Counted from the first letter of the stretch, positions 8,914-19,180 are shown. The stretch is 64,000 bases of DNA from Brevibacterium permense (GCF_013280495.1 NZ_JABSSX010000002.1:310001-374000), one strand, 5' to 3'. Translations and numbers: made by a program. The notes: generated from the sequence alone by a model not told the origin.

Positions 8914-10329
8914 TCATTCTGAAGTGTCACGGTGGTCGTCTGCGCGTCGGTTCAGTCTCCGGGCCGCGGCGTCCGCGCGGGCGATGCAGGCGGGAATGCC
9001 GACTCCCCCATAGGCGGATCCGGCGAGTTCGAGGCCGGGCAGCGACGCGATCTCTGCGTCGATGGCGGCGATGCGTCCGGCGTGGCCGGGCAGGTATTGC
9101 GGCAGCGCGGAGTTCCAGCGCTGCACTACCGAGCCCAGCAGCTGCGACTCCGGACGGGAGGTGATCGTCTGCCAATCGGCGAAGGCACGTTCGACGATCT
9201 CCTCATCGGAGAACCTGCTCCAGACCTCGGGTCCGTCGCCGAAGCGTCCGATGCTCATCCGCACCAGGGCCGTCCCCGCGGGGATATGGTCGGCCGTCCA
9301 CGGCCATTTGTTCGACACGAAAGTCGAGGCCTTGATGAACGTGCCCTCGGTCGCGGGGACGAGGAACCCCGAACCCTTCAGTTCGACTCCCCCGAGGTCG
9401 ACGAGGGCGGCGACCAAGGCGGTGGAGGCATAGGGAATCTCGCCGAGGCGGCTCGCCGATTCCGGGGCCACCGACCTCAGCAGCCCGGCAGTCACATGCG
9501 CGGGCGTGGCGAGAACGAGCCCATCGGATTCGATGTCGTCCCCCTCACCGCGGACGATCCACCTTTCGCCGTCGCGGTCGATCCCGGTGACACCGGCGCC
9601 GAGGCGGACCGTCCCGCCGTCCAGCACGATCGCCTCGTGCAGGGCCGGGATGAGGCGGTTGATTCCGCCTTCGAAGCTCATGAACACCGGTTCCGGGTTC
9701 CCTGTCGACGCGGTCTGGGCATCGCGGGCGGCGAGGAGCCGTGCGACGAGGTCGAGCACCGAGGTGCCCTCGATCGCAGCGGGCAGCAGCGCGGGCACCG
9801 TTTCGGCCAGGGACAGGTCCCGGCAGCGACCGGCGTAGACGCCGCCGAGCAGCGGATCAACGAGTTCGTCGACGATGGCGCCGCCGAGGCGCTCGGACAG
9901 GAAGTCCCCCAGCGAGACGTCATCACCCTCGATCGGCGGGGTGATCCGTTCGGCCGCCAAGCGAGCGGCCGCCTCGGTGCCGATGAGGGATTCGACCTCG
10001 GCCGCTTCGGCGGGCACCCCCATGATCGTCCGTTTGGGAATCGCGTGCAGGCTTCCTCGACTGAGCACCTGCGAACTGTGCCGGGTCGAGGGGAACACCG
10101 AGGCGAGGCCGAGTTCGGCGGCCAGGATCTTGGTCTCCGGACGTCGGTTGAGGCTCGCTTCGGCTCCTGAGTCGATGCCCACGGGCACGCCGCCATCGAG
10201 CGTGGTCGCTTTCAGACAGCCGCCGAGGAGGTCGCCTGATTCCAGCACGGTCACTCGGTGGTCGGCGGAGAGACGATAGGCGGCGACGAGGCCGGAGATC
10301 CCTCCTCCGACGACGGTGATCTGAGACAT
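8914..10329 (-). CDS. hemY: Coproporphyrinogen III oxidase HemY/CgoX
   Basis: A 471-residue FAD enzyme starting at ATG 10329, four bases after the hemE stop. The N-terminal dinucleotide-binding motif is [15 protein letters not shown]. Other blocks typical of the PPOX/CgoX family are [32 protein letters not shown] and the C-terminal [15 protein letters not shown]. In organisms that carry HemQ this enzyme oxidises coproporphyrinogen III to coproporphyrin III rather than acting on protoporphyrinogen. The same frame is open for another 157 codons into hemE, but that part is a reading shadow. Confidence 0.92.
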   Translation of the reverse strand: MSQITVVGGGISGLVAAYRLSADHRVTVLESGDLLGGCLKATTLDGGVPVGIDSGAEASLNRRPETKILAAELGLASVFPSTRHSSQVLSRGSLHAIPKRTIMGVPAEAAEVESLIGTEAAARLAAERITPPIEGDDVSLGDFLSERLGGAIVDELVDPLLGGVYAGRCRDLSLAETVPALLPAAIEGTSVLDLVARLLAARDAQTASTGNPEPVFMSFEGGINRLIPALHEAIVLDGGTVRLGAGVTGIDRDGERWIVRGEGDDIESDGLVLATPAHVTAGLLRSVAPESASRLGEIPYASTALVAALVDLGGVELKGSGFLVPATEGTFIKASTFVSNKWPWTADHIPAGTALVRMSIGRFGDGPEVWSRFSDEEIVERAFADWQTITSRPESQLLGSVVQRWNSALPQYLPGHAGRIAAIDAEIASLPGLELAGSAYGGVGIPACIARADAAARRLNRRADDHRDTSE

Positions 10330-10333
10330 TCGA

Positions 10334-11380
10334 TCAGCCGCGGCTGCCGAGGATCTCGGCCGAGACGCGGTGCACGAGGTCGACGACGCGTCCGGGCACC
10401 TCGGGGTCGGTGTCGGGCAGGACGCCGTGGCCGAGGTTGAAGACGAATCCGCGGTCGAGTTCGAGTCCCTTGCGCACGATCGCCTCGACGCGGGCCGACA
10501 GCGCCTCCCACGGGGCGAAGAGCAGGGCCGGGTCCAGGTTGCCCTGGAGTGCCTGACCGGGATTGACGCGAGTGGCGGCATCGGCGAGGTCGACGCGGAA
10601 GTCGACGCCGACGGTCGTCGATCCGGCCTGTGCCATGGAGCCGAGCAGCTCACCGGTCTGCACGCCGAAGTGGATGCTGGGCACGTCGTGTCCGGACAAT
10701 GCGTCGAAGACTGCGGTGGAGTGTTCGAGGACGTGGTTCTCGTAGTCCTCCCGAGCGAGGTAGCCGGCCCAGGAGTCGAAGAGCTGGAAGGCCTTGGCAC
10801 CGGCGTTCAGCTGCACGTCGATGAAGGTCGCCGACATCGTCGCAAGCTTGCTCAGCAGGGCCGAGAACGCCTCGGGGTCGGAGACCATGAGCGACTTCGT
10901 CTTCTCGTGGTTCTTACTCGGCCCGCCTTCGATGAGGTAGCTGGCCAGGGTGAACGGAGCACCGGCGAAGCCGATGAGCGGGGTGGCCTCGCCGAGTTCG
11001 GCGGTCACCCGCTGGATCGATTCGGCGATGTCCGGGATGTCGGCGGCGTCGAGTTCGGGCAGGGCGTCGATATCGGCGCGGGAGCGCACCGGGGAGGCGA
11101 TGACCGGGCCGACGCCGGGAACGATCTCCACCTCGACTCCGGCGGCCTGGAGCGGGACGACGATATCGGAGAAGAAGATGGCCGCGTCGACGCCGTGGCG
11201 GCGGACCGGCTGGAGGGTGATCTCGGAGACCATCTCGGGGTCGCGGCAGGCATCGAGCATCTGAGTGCCTTCGCGCAGCTTGCGGTACTCAGGCAGGGAG
11301 CGGCCGGCCTGCCGCATGAACCAGACGGGAGTGTGCGAAACCGGCTCCGAACGCAGGGCAGCCAACAGGGGTGATGTCAT
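10334..11380 (-). CDS. hemE: Uroporphyrinogen decarboxylase HemE
   Basis: A 348-residue protein of normal length for the family. It decarboxylates the four acetate side chains of uroporphyrinogen III to give coproporphyrinogen III. Diagnostic motifs are PVWFMRQAGRSLPEYR near the N-terminus, FFSDIVVPLQAAG with the active-site Asp, and GFAGAPFTLASYLIEGG. It is the first gene of the hemE-hemY-hemQ operon and diverges from the DUF3000 gene across 159 bp that must carry both promoters. Confidence 0.96.
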   Translation of the reverse strand: MTSPLLAALRSEPVSHTPVWFMRQAGRSLPEYRKLREGTQMLDACRDPEMVSEITLQPVRRHGVDAAIFFSDIVVPLQAAGVEVEIVPGVGPVIASPVRSRADIDALPELDAADIPDIAESIQRVTAELGEATPLIGFAGAPFTLASYLIEGGPSKNHEKTKSLMVSDPEAFSALLSKLATMSATFIDVQLNAGAKAFQLFDSWAGYLAREDYENHVLEHSTAVFDALSGHDVPSIHFGVQTGELLGSMAQAGSTTVGVDFRVDLADAATRVNPGQALQGNLDPALLFAPWEALSARVEAIVRKGLELDRGFVFNLGHGVLPDTDPEVPGRVVDLVHRVSAEILGSRG

Positions 11381-11539
11381 GGGGCCATCTTCCCATTCTT
11401 CGATCGCTCATGCCCACTCGTCGTCGGTTTCAAGACGGGCCGTCTTGCCGTCTCAGCATCCGGCCGAGGACACGATCCGACGGATTGTCCGGGGCCGCCT
11501 CGGCGTGGATGATTCCTCTGTCCGCACGGCTGATCTATC

Positions 11540-12163
11540 GTGGCAATTGTGGTCAACACCTCACCTCTCAATCGCATTCCGGCGGAGTTCTCCGCCGTGA
11601 CGTCGGTGCTGCGTCAGGCGCGCAGCACGAACAACGTGTCGATTTCCGAGATTCCCGCCCCGGCCCGTCTGGCGCCCTACTCCTATGCGCTCGGGGCCGA
11701 GGTCAGCGCCGATGAGACGTTTCTGCGGGCCAGCGGCGAGGCCATCGACGAACTCGCCACCGGCCGTATCGTCGTCCTCTTCGATCCCGCCGCACCCGAG
11801 GAGTGGGAAGGCTCGTTCCGGGTCGTCTCCTATATCCGCGCCGAACTCGAACACGAACTCGGCAACGAGACGATGCTCGGGCATGTGGCATGGAGCTGGC
11901 TCGAGGATGCCCTCGATGCCAACGACTGCCAGGTGCTCGCCGCCGGCGGGACGACCACACGGGTGCTGTCCGAGAGCTTCGGCACCTTGGCCGATCGCCC
12001 GGCCACGATAGACTTGGAGCTGCGCGCCTCGTGGACACCCGTGATTGACGAGCCGGATCTGATCGGCAATCACTTCGAGGCCTGGATCGATCTGCTCAGC
12101 ACAGTCGCCGGACTGCCACCACTTCCTGAAGGAGTCACAGCCCTGCCCGGGCGCCGTCGATGA
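11540..12163 (+). CDS. DUF3000 family protein
   Basis: A 207-residue actinobacterial protein of unknown function. Recognisable blocks are APARLAPYSYALGAEV, GRIVVLFDPAAPEEWEG and LGHVAWSWLEDALD. No catalytic motif is evident. GTG 11540 or GTG 11549 could start translation and no ribosome site is visible, so a leaderless message is possible. Its stop overlaps the start of the RNase D gene (ATGA), which suggests tight co-expression. The DUF3000-RNase D pair also sits beside hem genes and dxs in mycobacteria, from memory. Confidence 0.85.
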   Translation: MAIVVNTSPLNRIPAEFSAVTSVLRQARSTNNVSISEIPAPARLAPYSYALGAEVSADETFLRASGEAIDELATGRIVVLFDPAAPEEWEGSFRVVSYIRAELEHELGNETMLGHVAWSWLEDALDANDCQVLAAGGTTTRVLSESFGTLADRPATIDLELRASWTPVIDEPDLIGNHFEAWIDLLSTVAGLPPLPEGVTALPGRRR

Positions 12164-13332
12164 CAACTGAACTACCGCTTTTGGAAACACCCGCGAACGG
12201 CATCCCCGACGTCGTCGACACACCAGAGGACCTCTCCACCTCGATCGCCAGTCTGGCCGCCGCCCAGGGTCCGATCGCCATCGACGCCGAACGTGCTTCC
12301 GGCATCAGATACGGGCAGCGCGCCTTCCTCGTCCAGCTGCGACGTGAAGGTGCGGGCACCTTCCTCCTCGATTCCGAGACGCTCGGTGACCTCAGCGACC
12401 TCAACCCGGCTCTCGGCTCCGACGAGTGGGTCATCCATTCGGTGACGCAGGACCTGCCGTGCCTGCAGGAGCGCGGAATGCGCCCGGCCGCTCTGTTCGA
12501 CACCGAGCTGGCCGCCAGGCTGCTCGGGTGGGAGAAGTTCGGTCTGGCCGCAGTCGCCGAACGCACCCTGGGGGTGCGACTGGCTAAGGAGCATTCGGCC
12601 GCCGACTGGTCGACGCGTCCGCTGCCGAAGGAGTGGCTGAACTATGCCGCCCTCGACGTCGAGGTGCTCCTGCCGATCCGCGATATCCTCCACCAGCAGC
12701 TTCTCGACTTGGACCGGTGGGAATTTGCGCAGCAGGAGTTCGCGCACCTGCTCGACTTCACCCCGAAGCATTTCGATGAGCCGTGGCGACGCACGCATGG
12801 ACTCTCGAAGATCAGGTCCCGCCGCGACATCGCCCGAGTCCGCGAGCTCTGGCAGGCGCGGGATTCCATGGCCCGTGAAGCCGATCTGGCTCCCACGAAG
12901 ATCCTGCGCGATCGTGAGCTCGTCGCCCTCGCCCAGTCCGGTGTGAAGTCCAGCGATGACATCCTGGCGCAGTGGCGCCGGCTCTCTCGCGCCGAGGCGG
13001 CCCGGCTCTTCCGTGCCTACCGCAAGGCCTCCCGGTTGGGTGCCGAAGAGCTGCCGGGACGGTTCGAACGCGGACGGTCGAAGCGCAGCGCGTTCAACCC
13101 GGCGGAGCTCAAGGAGCGGGTGGCGGCGCTCAAGGCCGCAATGTCGGAGCTCTCCGACGAGCTGACGATCCCCCATGATGTGCTCCTCCAGCCGGCAATC
13201 GTGAAGTCCCTGGCTGCGGAGTCGAACGTCGATGTCGAGGATTACCTCGCCGAGGCGGGGGCACGGCCCTGGCAGGTCGAGCTCAGTGCTCCCGAGCTGC
13301 AGAAGGCCTTGGCCGGACTCCCCCAGGCCTGA
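12160..13332 (+). CDS. rnd: RNase D-like 3'-5' exoribonuclease with HRDC domain
   Basis: A 390-residue protein overlapping the DUF3000 gene by four bases. The DEDD exonuclease motifs are visible: Exo I IAIDAERA (Asp42, Glu44), Exo II HSVTQDLPCL and Exo III NYAALDVEVLLP. An HRDC nucleic-acid-binding domain follows from about residue 215 (RVRELWQARDSMAREADLAP). The family trims the 3' ends of tRNA and other structured RNAs. Length and domain order match actinobacterial RNase D. Confidence 0.92.
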   Translation: MTTELPLLETPANGIPDVVDTPEDLSTSIASLAAAQGPIAIDAERASGIRYGQRAFLVQLRREGAGTFLLDSETLGDLSDLNPALGSDEWVIHSVTQDLPCLQERGMRPAALFDTELAARLLGWEKFGLAAVAERTLGVRLAKEHSAADWSTRPLPKEWLNYAALDVEVLLPIRDILHQQLLDLDRWEFAQQEFAHLLDFTPKHFDEPWRRTHGLSKIRSRRDIARVRELWQARDSMAREADLAPTKILRDRELVALAQSGVKSSDDILAQWRRLSRAEAARLFRAYRKASRLGAEELPGRFERGRSKRSAFNPAELKERVAALKAAMSELSDELTIPHDVLLQPAIVKSLAAESNVDVEDYLAEAGARPWQVELSAPELQKALAGLPQA

Positions 13333-13392
13333 ACTCACGCTCAAGTCCCAAGGGTCGAACTTCTGTCCTCCGTCGCCCCTGTGAGCCCGAAC

Positions 13393-15333
13393 TCACACCG
13401 CGCGGCGGGAACTCTGATCGGCTCGATCGGCCACCTCGGCGGGCAGGGCCTTGAGGATTTCGGACAGGATCGTGTCGACGTCGAGGCCCACCTCGGCGAG
13501 GATCTCTTCACGTGTCCCCTGCGGCAGGAACTCATCAGGCACGCCGAGTTCGAGCACCCCGATCCGCGAATCGGCTTCGCGCAGGTCGGAGCGGACCTGT
13601 GAACCCACACCGCCGATCTTCACTCCGTCTTCGATGACGGCAACCAGACTGTGGTCGGCGGCGAGGTCGATGACGGATTCGGGTACGGGCAGCACCCATC
13701 TGGGATCGATGATCGTCGCGTTCAGTCCGTGTTCGGCCAGGCGGTCGGCGACGTCACCGGCCAACCTGGCGAAGGGTCCCACGGAGACGATGAGCACATG
13801 GGATTCGGACCCGGCCGGTCCCTCACGGAGGATGTCGACGCCGTCGTCGAGCCGCCTCAGCGCCGGGATGTCGGCACCGACGCCGCCGCGGGGAAATCTC
13901 ACCACGGTCGGGGCGTCTTCGACGGTCACGGCTTCGCGGAGCTCTTCGGTCAGTCGGGCGGCATCGCGGGGTGCGGCCAGGCGCAGTCCGGGGACGACGC
14001 GCAGCATCGCGATGTCCCAGATTCCATGGTGGCTGGCTCCGTCGGGGCCGGTGATTCCGGCGCGGTCGAGCACGAAGGTCACGCCCTGGCGGTGGAGGGC
14101 GACGTCCATGAGCACTTGGTCGAAGGCGCGGGAGAGGAACGTGGAGTAGATGCACACGACCGGGTGGAGTCCGCCATAGGACAGACCGGCGGCGGAGGCG
14201 ACAGCGTGCTGTTCGGCGATGCCGACGTCGAAGACGCGGTGTGGGAATTCCTCGGCGAATTTCGCCAATCCCACGGGCAGGAGCATGGCCGCGGTGATGG
14301 CGACGATGTCCTCGCGCTCTTCGGCGAGTTCGCAGATCTCGGTGCCGAAGACTGAGGTCCATGACGTGGATTTCGAGGGCGTCGATCTCCCGGTGACGGG
14401 GTCGATGACGCCGACGGAGTGGAACTGGTCGGCGTCATCGTTGACGGCCGGGTCGAATCCGTGGCCCTTCTGCGTGATCATATGGACGATGATGGGGCCG
14501 CCGTCGAACTGTTTGGCCAGCTGCAGGGCTTTTTCAACCGAGGGCAGATCGTGTCCGTCGACCGGGCCCAGGTATTTGATGCCGAGTTCGTCGAACATTC
14601 CGGTCTCGGGCGGGCTGACCATGTCCTTGAGTCCGCGTTTGACGCCGTGGATGGCGCTGTAGGCGGCGCGACCGGGGCGACCGGATTGGCGCAGAGTCTC
14701 TTTGCCCCAGCTCAGGAGCTTCTCGTAGCTCGAGGTGGTGCGCAGTTCGTCGAGGTGGGCGGCGAATCCGCCGACGGTCGGGGCGTAGGAGCGGCCGTTG
14801 TCATTGACGACGATGACCAGCCGCCTCGGCGGGGTGGAGGTGTCGGCGGCGATGGTGTTGAGCGCTTCCCAGGCCATTCCCCCGGTCAGGGCTCCGTCGC
14901 CGATGACGGCGACGACGTGGCGGTCTCGCTCACCGGTGAGCTGGCGGGCCTTGGCGATGCCGTCGGCCCAGGACAGGGAGGCCGAGGCGTGGGAGTTCTC
15001 GACGACGTCGTGCTCGCTCTCGGACCTGTTCGGGTAGCCGGAGAGGCCGTCGCGCTGTCGGAGGGTGGAGAACTCCTCGCGGCGGCCGGTGAGCAGTTTG
15101 TGCACATACGTCTGGTGGCCGACGTCGAAGATGATCGTGTCGCGTGGCGAGTCGAAGATGCGGTGGAGGCCCATCGTCAGTTCGACGACGCCGAGGTTGG
15201 GGCCCAGATGTCCGCCTGTGCCGGACACGGTCGTGATGAGGTAGTCACGGATCTCTTTGGCCAGCACTTCGCATTCCGATGCGTCGAGTCGACGCAGATC
15301 GGCAGGCGAGCCGAGGGATTCGAGAAAGGTCAT
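13393..15333 (-). CDS. dxs: 1-deoxy-D-xylulose-5-phosphate synthase
   Basis: A 646-residue TPP-dependent enzyme that condenses pyruvate and glyceraldehyde 3-phosphate in the first step of the MEP isoprenoid pathway. Motifs seen are [31 protein letters not shown], the TPP/Mg site [15 protein letters not shown] with a downstream NDN, and the transketolase-like pyrimidine domain ([16 protein letters not shown]). ATG 15333 has GAGG five bases upstream. It converges on the RNase D gene with 60 bp between the stops. Confidence 0.96.
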   Translation of the reverse strand: MTFLESLGSPADLRRLDASECEVLAKEIRDYLITTVSGTGGHLGPNLGVVELTMGLHRIFDSPRDTIIFDVGHQTYVHKLLTGRREEFSTLRQRDGLSGYPNRSESEHDVVENSHASASLSWADGIAKARQLTGERDRHVVAVIGDGALTGGMAWEALNTIAADTSTPPRRLVIVVNDNGRSYAPTVGGFAAHLDELRTTSSYEKLLSWGKETLRQSGRPGRAAYSAIHGVKRGLKDMVSPPETGMFDELGIKYLGPVDGHDLPSVEKALQLAKQFDGGPIIVHMITQKGHGFDPAVNDDADQFHSVGVIDPVTGRSTPSKSTSWTSVFGTEICELAEEREDIVAITAAMLLPVGLAKFAEEFPHRVFDVGIAEQHAVASAAGLSYGGLHPVVCIYSTFLSRAFDQVLMDVALHRQGVTFVLDRAGITGPDGASHHGIWDIAMLRVVPGLRLAAPRDAARLTEELREAVTVEDAPTVVRFPRGGVGADIPALRRLDDGVDILREGPAGSESHVLIVSVGPFARLAGDVADRLAEHGLNATIIDPRWVLPVPESVIDLAADHSLVAVIEDGVKIGGVGSQVRSDLREADSRIGVLELGVPDEFLPQGTREEILAEVGLDVDTILSEILKALPAEVADRADQSSRRAV

Positions 15334-15404
15334 GCGGCCTCAGTTCTGACGACATCGTTGGCGGACAGATTCCATGCGCCCCATCCTATCTCTCACCGAT
15401 GCGT

Positions 15405-15441
15405 CCCTCACCTTTCGCGGCATATCTCCGCGCTGCAGTAC
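15405..15441 (+). repeat. Intergenic repeat copy A
   Basis: Core CCCTCACCTTTCGCGGCA (15405-15422), then 8 bases, then CGCTGCAGTAC beginning exactly 26 bases after the core start. Copies B and C have the same spacing. Confidence 0.7.
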
Positions 15442-15500
15442 CCCTCAGTCTTCCCGTCGCACCGCCTCGGCGCCGGCAATTCACACCATTGCGAACGCAC

Positions 15501-15537
15501 CCCTCACCGTTCGTGGCACACCACCCCGTTGCAGCAC
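15501..15537 (+). repeat. Intergenic repeat copy B
   Basis: Core CCCTCACCGTTCGTGGCA (15501-15518), 8 bases, then CGTTGCAGCAC. Same layout and spacing as copies A and C. Confidence 0.7.
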
Positions 15538-15672
15538 GGTGTTCAGTGACTGCCGATGAGTGATGGTCGCATTCGCGCCCACCCCCACCCACGCCGAGGC
15601 GGCCGACCACCAGCGCACGGATTCCCGCGGACGCGCTCACGCTCCCTGACAATCCCGCACGACAGCGACCGT

Positions 15673-15734
15673 CCCTCACCCTTCGCCGCACAGCGCACCG
15701 CTGCAACGAGGCGATCTGTCACGAACGGTGACGG
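15673..15734. repeat. Intergenic repeat copies C and D as one 62-bp inverted repeat
   Basis: Copy C core (15673-15690) on the plus strand and copy D core (15717-15734) on the minus strand flank the shared centre CGCTGCAACG with 8 bases on each side. Together they make a long interrupted palindrome able to form a cruciform or RNA hairpin. This suggests the element's full form is palindromic, with A and B being copies whose second arm has decayed. Confidence 0.65.
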
Positions 15735-15756
15735 ATGCCGAACTGCATGGAGGACG

Positions 15757-15774
15757 TGACACGAACGGTGAGGG
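15757..15774 (-). repeat. Intergenic repeat copy E
   Basis: On the complement this reads CCCTCACCGTTCGTGTCA, matching the copy B core at 16 of 18 positions. Its partner TGCA block is shifted by about two bases relative to the other copies. Confidence 0.6.
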
Positions 15775-15814
15775 ATGCTCGATCAACGGCATCGTCACAC
15801 GCGTCCGGGCACGA

Positions 15815-15848
15815 CGAAGGCCGGTGGGAAGAATCCCACCGGCCTTCG
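15815..15848. terminator. Strong hairpin in the dxs-MFS interval
   Basis: A stem of about 15 bp (CGAAGGCCGGTGGGA with its complement) and a 4-base loop. No T-tract follows. It may be the terminator of a gene no longer present, close to the inferred left edge of the island. The rest of 15334-16036 holds the repeats above and no gene I can support. Confidence 0.55.
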
Positions 15849-16036
15849 AAGTGTCCCGGTTCAGCGCCTCAGCCCGAACCGACTACCGCGAGTCGGAGAC
15901 TCATAGCGCAACCTGGTGCGGCGAAGTCGCCGCTCAGGCGTCGTCTCCTGCGATCAGGCTTCTGCGAGCTGACGCAGAACGTACTGAGACATGCTTCGAT
16001 AGCCCCTGTCACCGCCAATTCAGCGGTCCGGCGTCG

Positions 16037-17335
16037 ATGCTGCTTCCGTCGGTGTCCATCGCTGCGGCGTTGACGACCAGTCCCGAGCTGATGATCGCCT
16101 GGCGCGCCGTCCTCGGCGTGGGAGGAGCCATGATGCTCCCGTCCACGCTGGGACTGATCTTCGTGCTCTTCGCCGACCCGAAGGCGCGAGGCGTCGCGAT
16201 CGGCGTGTGGGCCGGCGGGATCTCCGCCGGCGTCGCCCTCGGACCACTGCTGTCCGGACTGCTGCTGGAAGTCTTCGGCTGGCAGGCGACGTTCCTGGTC
16301 GCGGTGCCCGTGATGGCGTTGGTGGCCATCGGCGCGCCGCTGCTGCTGCCTGAGCACAAGGATCCGACCGCGAAGATCGATCTGCTCAGCGCACTGCTCC
16401 TGGTCGCCTCGCTGCTGGCCATCATCTACGGCGTCAAGCGCTTCGCCACCCAGGAGCCGGCCGGTCCGTCGATCGGCCTGCTGATCGCCGGAGCACTGGT
16501 CGGGTTGTGGTTCGTGATCCGGCAGCTGCGCGCGACCCAGCCCCTGCTTGACGTGCGGCTGTTCGCCAACCGCACCGTCAGCGGAGCACTTGCGGTGTTC
16601 CTCCTCTCGGCCGCGGCGCTGGGTGGGGTGTACTCGCTGTTCACCCAGTACCTGCAGCAGGTCCAGGGGCTCTCGCCCATGCAGGCCGGGCTGTCAATCC
16701 TGCCCGCCGCGGCAGTCCTCATCGTCGTCTCGACCCTCTCGCCGATGCTCGCCCGAAGGTTCCGGCCGGGCAACGTGATCGCCGTCGGACTACTCACCCA
16801 GGTCGTCGGCTACATCCTGTTCACCCAGCTCGACGCCGGCACCGGCCTCGCGCTGGTGATCGCGAGCTTCGTCGTCACCTACCCCGGGGTCGCGCCGTCC
16901 ATGGCGCTGACCACGGACCTGGTCGTAAGCTCGGTCCCACCGGAGAAGGCCGGCGGTGCCTCCGGGCTCGCGACGACCGTCAATGACCTCGGGATCTCCC
17001 TCGGCGTCGCGGTCATCGGCAGCATCGGGATCGCCGCCTACCGCAGCCAGATCTCCGGCTCCCTGCCCGATGGGCTGCCACCGGAGGCCGCGGCCGCGGC
17101 TGAGACCGGAATCGACGGGGCCATCGACGCCGCCGGGCAGCTGCCGGGTGACATCGGAGAGGCACTGACGACCGCGGCCCAACAGGCCTTCACCAGCGGA
17201 CTCAAGGCCGCCGGGATCACCTCCGCCGTCATCGCTGCCGTCGCCGCGATCATCGCCGCCGTCGGCCTGCGCCATATCCGCCCCACCGGGCAGGCCCACG
17301 ACGACGCCGAGAAGGAACCCGCTCAGGAGTCGTGA
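16037..17335 (+). pseudogene. 5'-truncated DHA2-type MFS drug exporter
   Basis: The MFS-like region begins near 16020 and stays in frame to the stop at 17335; ATG 16037 would give 432 residues. The first recognisable segment, SVSIAAALTTSPELMIAWRAVLGVGGAMMLPSTLG, corresponds to the third/fourth membrane helices of the 14-helix QacA/SmvA-like family. The first two helices, about 80 residues, are therefore missing. Codons upstream in the same frame (15728-16036) encode charged, non-membrane sequence unrelated to the family. The remainder looks intact (motif C region PLLSGLLLEVFGWQATF). It is probably a fragment left at a recombination junction; activity is doubtful. Confidence 0.7.
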
Positions 17336-17350
17336 CGCATCCTCGACCCT

Positions 17351-17386
17351 TCGTGTCCGGCGGACGGATGAGTCCGCCGGACACGA
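17351..17386 (+). terminator. Terminator hairpin after the MFS fragment
   Basis: A perfect 15-bp stem (17351-17365 with 17372-17386) and a 6-base loop, 15 bases after the stop codon. Confidence 0.8.
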
Positions 17387-17470
17387 ACGCCGACACCCGC
17401 CATAGGTACACCGAGAAGACGGCAGAACCGCCCCGCGACGAGGCCGCCGAACCACGCCGAAGGAGACACG

Positions 17471-17614
17471 ATGACCACGCTCAGAACCACCATCGACACT
17501 GTCCGACACTTACCGACGGCGCGGCGCGTGCTGCACTGCCTGCTCCGATGCGCCGCGTCGGGGGCATTGGATCGTTTCTCCCGAACGACGCATACGTCTT
17601 GTCCGCGCAACTGA
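17471..17614 (+). CDS. Possible 47-residue orphan reading frame
   Basis: An ATG at 17471 sits five bases after GGAGA and within AAGGAGACACG, a better ribosome site than most genes here. The predicted peptide is basic (MTTLRTTIDTVRHLPTARR...) and ends after 47 residues at TGA 17612. No family is recognised. It could be the start of a gene broken by rearrangement, or a spurious frame. The remainder of the 17336-17656 interval holds only the terminator listed above. Confidence 0.25.
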   Translation: MTTLRTTIDTVRHLPTARRVLHCLLRCAASGALDRFSRTTHTSCPRN

Positions 17615-17656
17615 GTCGCAGGCCGCGCACCCGAAGAGGTTCGCGGCCCCGATGCT

Positions 17657-19180
17657 TCAGTTGACCTGGTAGGCGATCGTCGTCATCATCCCGGCTTCCC
17701 CGTGGTAGACATTGTGGCAGTGCGAGAGCCACCGTCCGGGATTGTCGGCATCGAACTCGACCCGCAACGTTGTGCCGGGAACAACGATCGAGGTGTCCTT
17801 GCGCGGCCCTCCCCCTGGATGCTGGTAGGTGTGCCCGTGCAGATGCATCGGATGCCACATCGTCGTCGAGTTCTTGAACTCGAGGGCGACCCGCTCCCCT
17901 TCGACGATGCCGAGGGCGTCGCGCATCGGCTTGTCCATGTTCATGCGCTTGCCATTGATCGCCCAGTCGTATTTCTCCATGCCACCGGTCAGCTCGAGTG
18001 AGAGAGTGCGGTCGACGGCGCGCTTCGGCAGAGCGACTGAACTGGTTGCTTTGAGGATGTCCGCGGTGGCGGGGGTCTTCTGCTGGGGCAGCTTCACGTC
18101 CTTCGCGGGCGCGCTTCCCAACCCAGTGCGCAGAACAGCATGGGCCTGGTTCTGCTTCCCTAGGGCTTCGGCGATGACTGCGAATGCGCCGTCGCCGGCG
18201 GTGATGATCGCGTCGTAGCGCTCCCCCATTCCAAGAACGAGGCTCTCTGCCTTGAGGGGTTTGACGGGGAATCCGTCGGAGTGCGTGATCGTCATCTCGT
18301 GCTCGGTGACGCCAAAGCGGAAAGCGGTGTCGCCGCCAGCATTGATGATCCTCAGCCTGATCCGCTCTCCGGGCTTGGCGGCAAAGGTTTGCGGGTCATT
18401 GGCGGGCTTGCCGTTGATCAGGTAGAGGGGGTAGTAGACGTCGCCTGCGTCGCCGCCGAGCAGAGGCGAGGTCGCGCCCATGAGGGTGTTGCCCATTCGC
18501 ATCGGGCCCATCTCCATGTCACCGTGTCCCCCACTATCGTGGTCCATCATTCCCTGGCCGAGCTGCTTCATCACCTCGTCCGGCGTCGCGGTGACGCCGT
18601 CGAGCCAGTCATCAAGGACGATGACCCATTCCTTGTCGTAGTCGCCCTTCTCGTTCGGGTCATCGATGATCAGCGGCGCATACAGGCCACGGTCTTGTTG
18701 CGTGCCGACGTGGGGATGGAACCAGAACGTGCCTGATGCGGGCAGTGTGAACTCGTAATCAAACGACCCGCCGGGCTTCACGGCATCCTGGGTGAGGCTC
18801 GGCACTCCGTCCATGTCGTTGCGCAGCGCCAGTCCGTGCCAGTGGACGCTGGTCGGGTCAGGGAGATCGTTGGTGAAGGCGACTTTCAGGGTGTCGCCGA
18901 CGTTGCCGCGCAGCGGCTGGGCCGCCGAGGCTCCCCGGTAGGCCCAGGTCTTCGCGGTCTTCCCGCCGAGGTCGAGGGTGACCGGTTCGGCAGTCAGCGC
19001 GCGCTGCACGACGGTACCGGTGCTGCGTCGCTTCGCCTCCGCGGCGGTGACCGCAGCGCTGGTGGGCCTCACGAACGAGGTTGTCTTGGTGGTAGTGGTG
19101 CTGCATCCGGCGAGGCCGGCGGCGGTCAGCGTCAGTGCGCTGACGGACAGGAACTGCCTGCGGTTCAGGGTGGAGTGCAT
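17657..19180 (-). CDS. Copper-resistance multicopper oxidase (lipoprotein, Tat-like leader)
   Basis: A 507-residue CueO/CotA-like laccase. The leader contains NRRQFL, resembling a twin-arginine signal, and a lipobox LAGC with Cys26, so the enzyme is probably folded in the cytoplasm and then anchored outside. Copper ligands are all present: HWHG at 113-116, HPH at 155-157, HPMHLHGH at 443-450 and HCHNVYHGEAGM near 487-498. A Met/His-rich loop (about residues 215-235: MMDHDSGGHGDMEMGPMRMG) resembles the Cu(I)-binding segment of CueO. The role is oxidation of Cu(I) to the less toxic Cu(II) outside the membrane. AAGGA lies seven bases before ATG 19180. It lies downstream of the DUF6153 gene on the same strand. 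Confidence 0.92.
   Translation of the reverse strand: MHSTLNRRQFLSVSALTLTAAGLAGCSTTTTKTTSFVRPTSAAVTAAEAKRRSTGTVVQRALTAEPVTLDLGGKTAKTWAYRGASAAQPLRGNVGDTLKVAFTNDLPDPTSVHWHGLALRNDMDGVPSLTQDAVKPGGSFDYEFTLPASGTFWFHPHVGTQQDRGLYAPLIIDDPNEKGDYDKEWVIVLDDWLDGVTATPDEVMKQLGQGMMDHDSGGHGDMEMGPMRMGNTLMGATSPLLGGDAGDVYYPLYLINGKPANDPQTFAAKPGERIRLRIINAGGDTAFRFGVTEHEMTITHSDGFPVKPLKAESLVLGMGERYDAIITAGDGAFAVIAEALGKQNQAHAVLRTGLGSAPAKDVKLPQQKTPATADILKATSSVALPKRAVDRTLSLELTGGMEKYDWAINGKRMNMDKPMRDALGIVEGERVALEFKNSTTMWHPMHLHGHTYQHPGGGPRKDTSIVVPGTTLRVEFDADNPGRWLSHCHNVYHGEAGMMTTIAYQVN

Noticed and set aside
10330..10800. N-terminal extension of the hemY frame into hemE
   Set aside because: Ser/Thr/Arg/Pro-rich shadow of hemE; the FAD motif begins directly at ATG 10329.
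15405..15774. CRISPR array
   Set aside because: Repeat copies are imperfect, in both orientations and unevenly spaced; no cas genes are present.
15950..16036. Insertion-sequence end at the MFS truncation point
   Set aside because: I looked for terminal inverted repeats or a target duplication and saw none that I could match to a known IS family.
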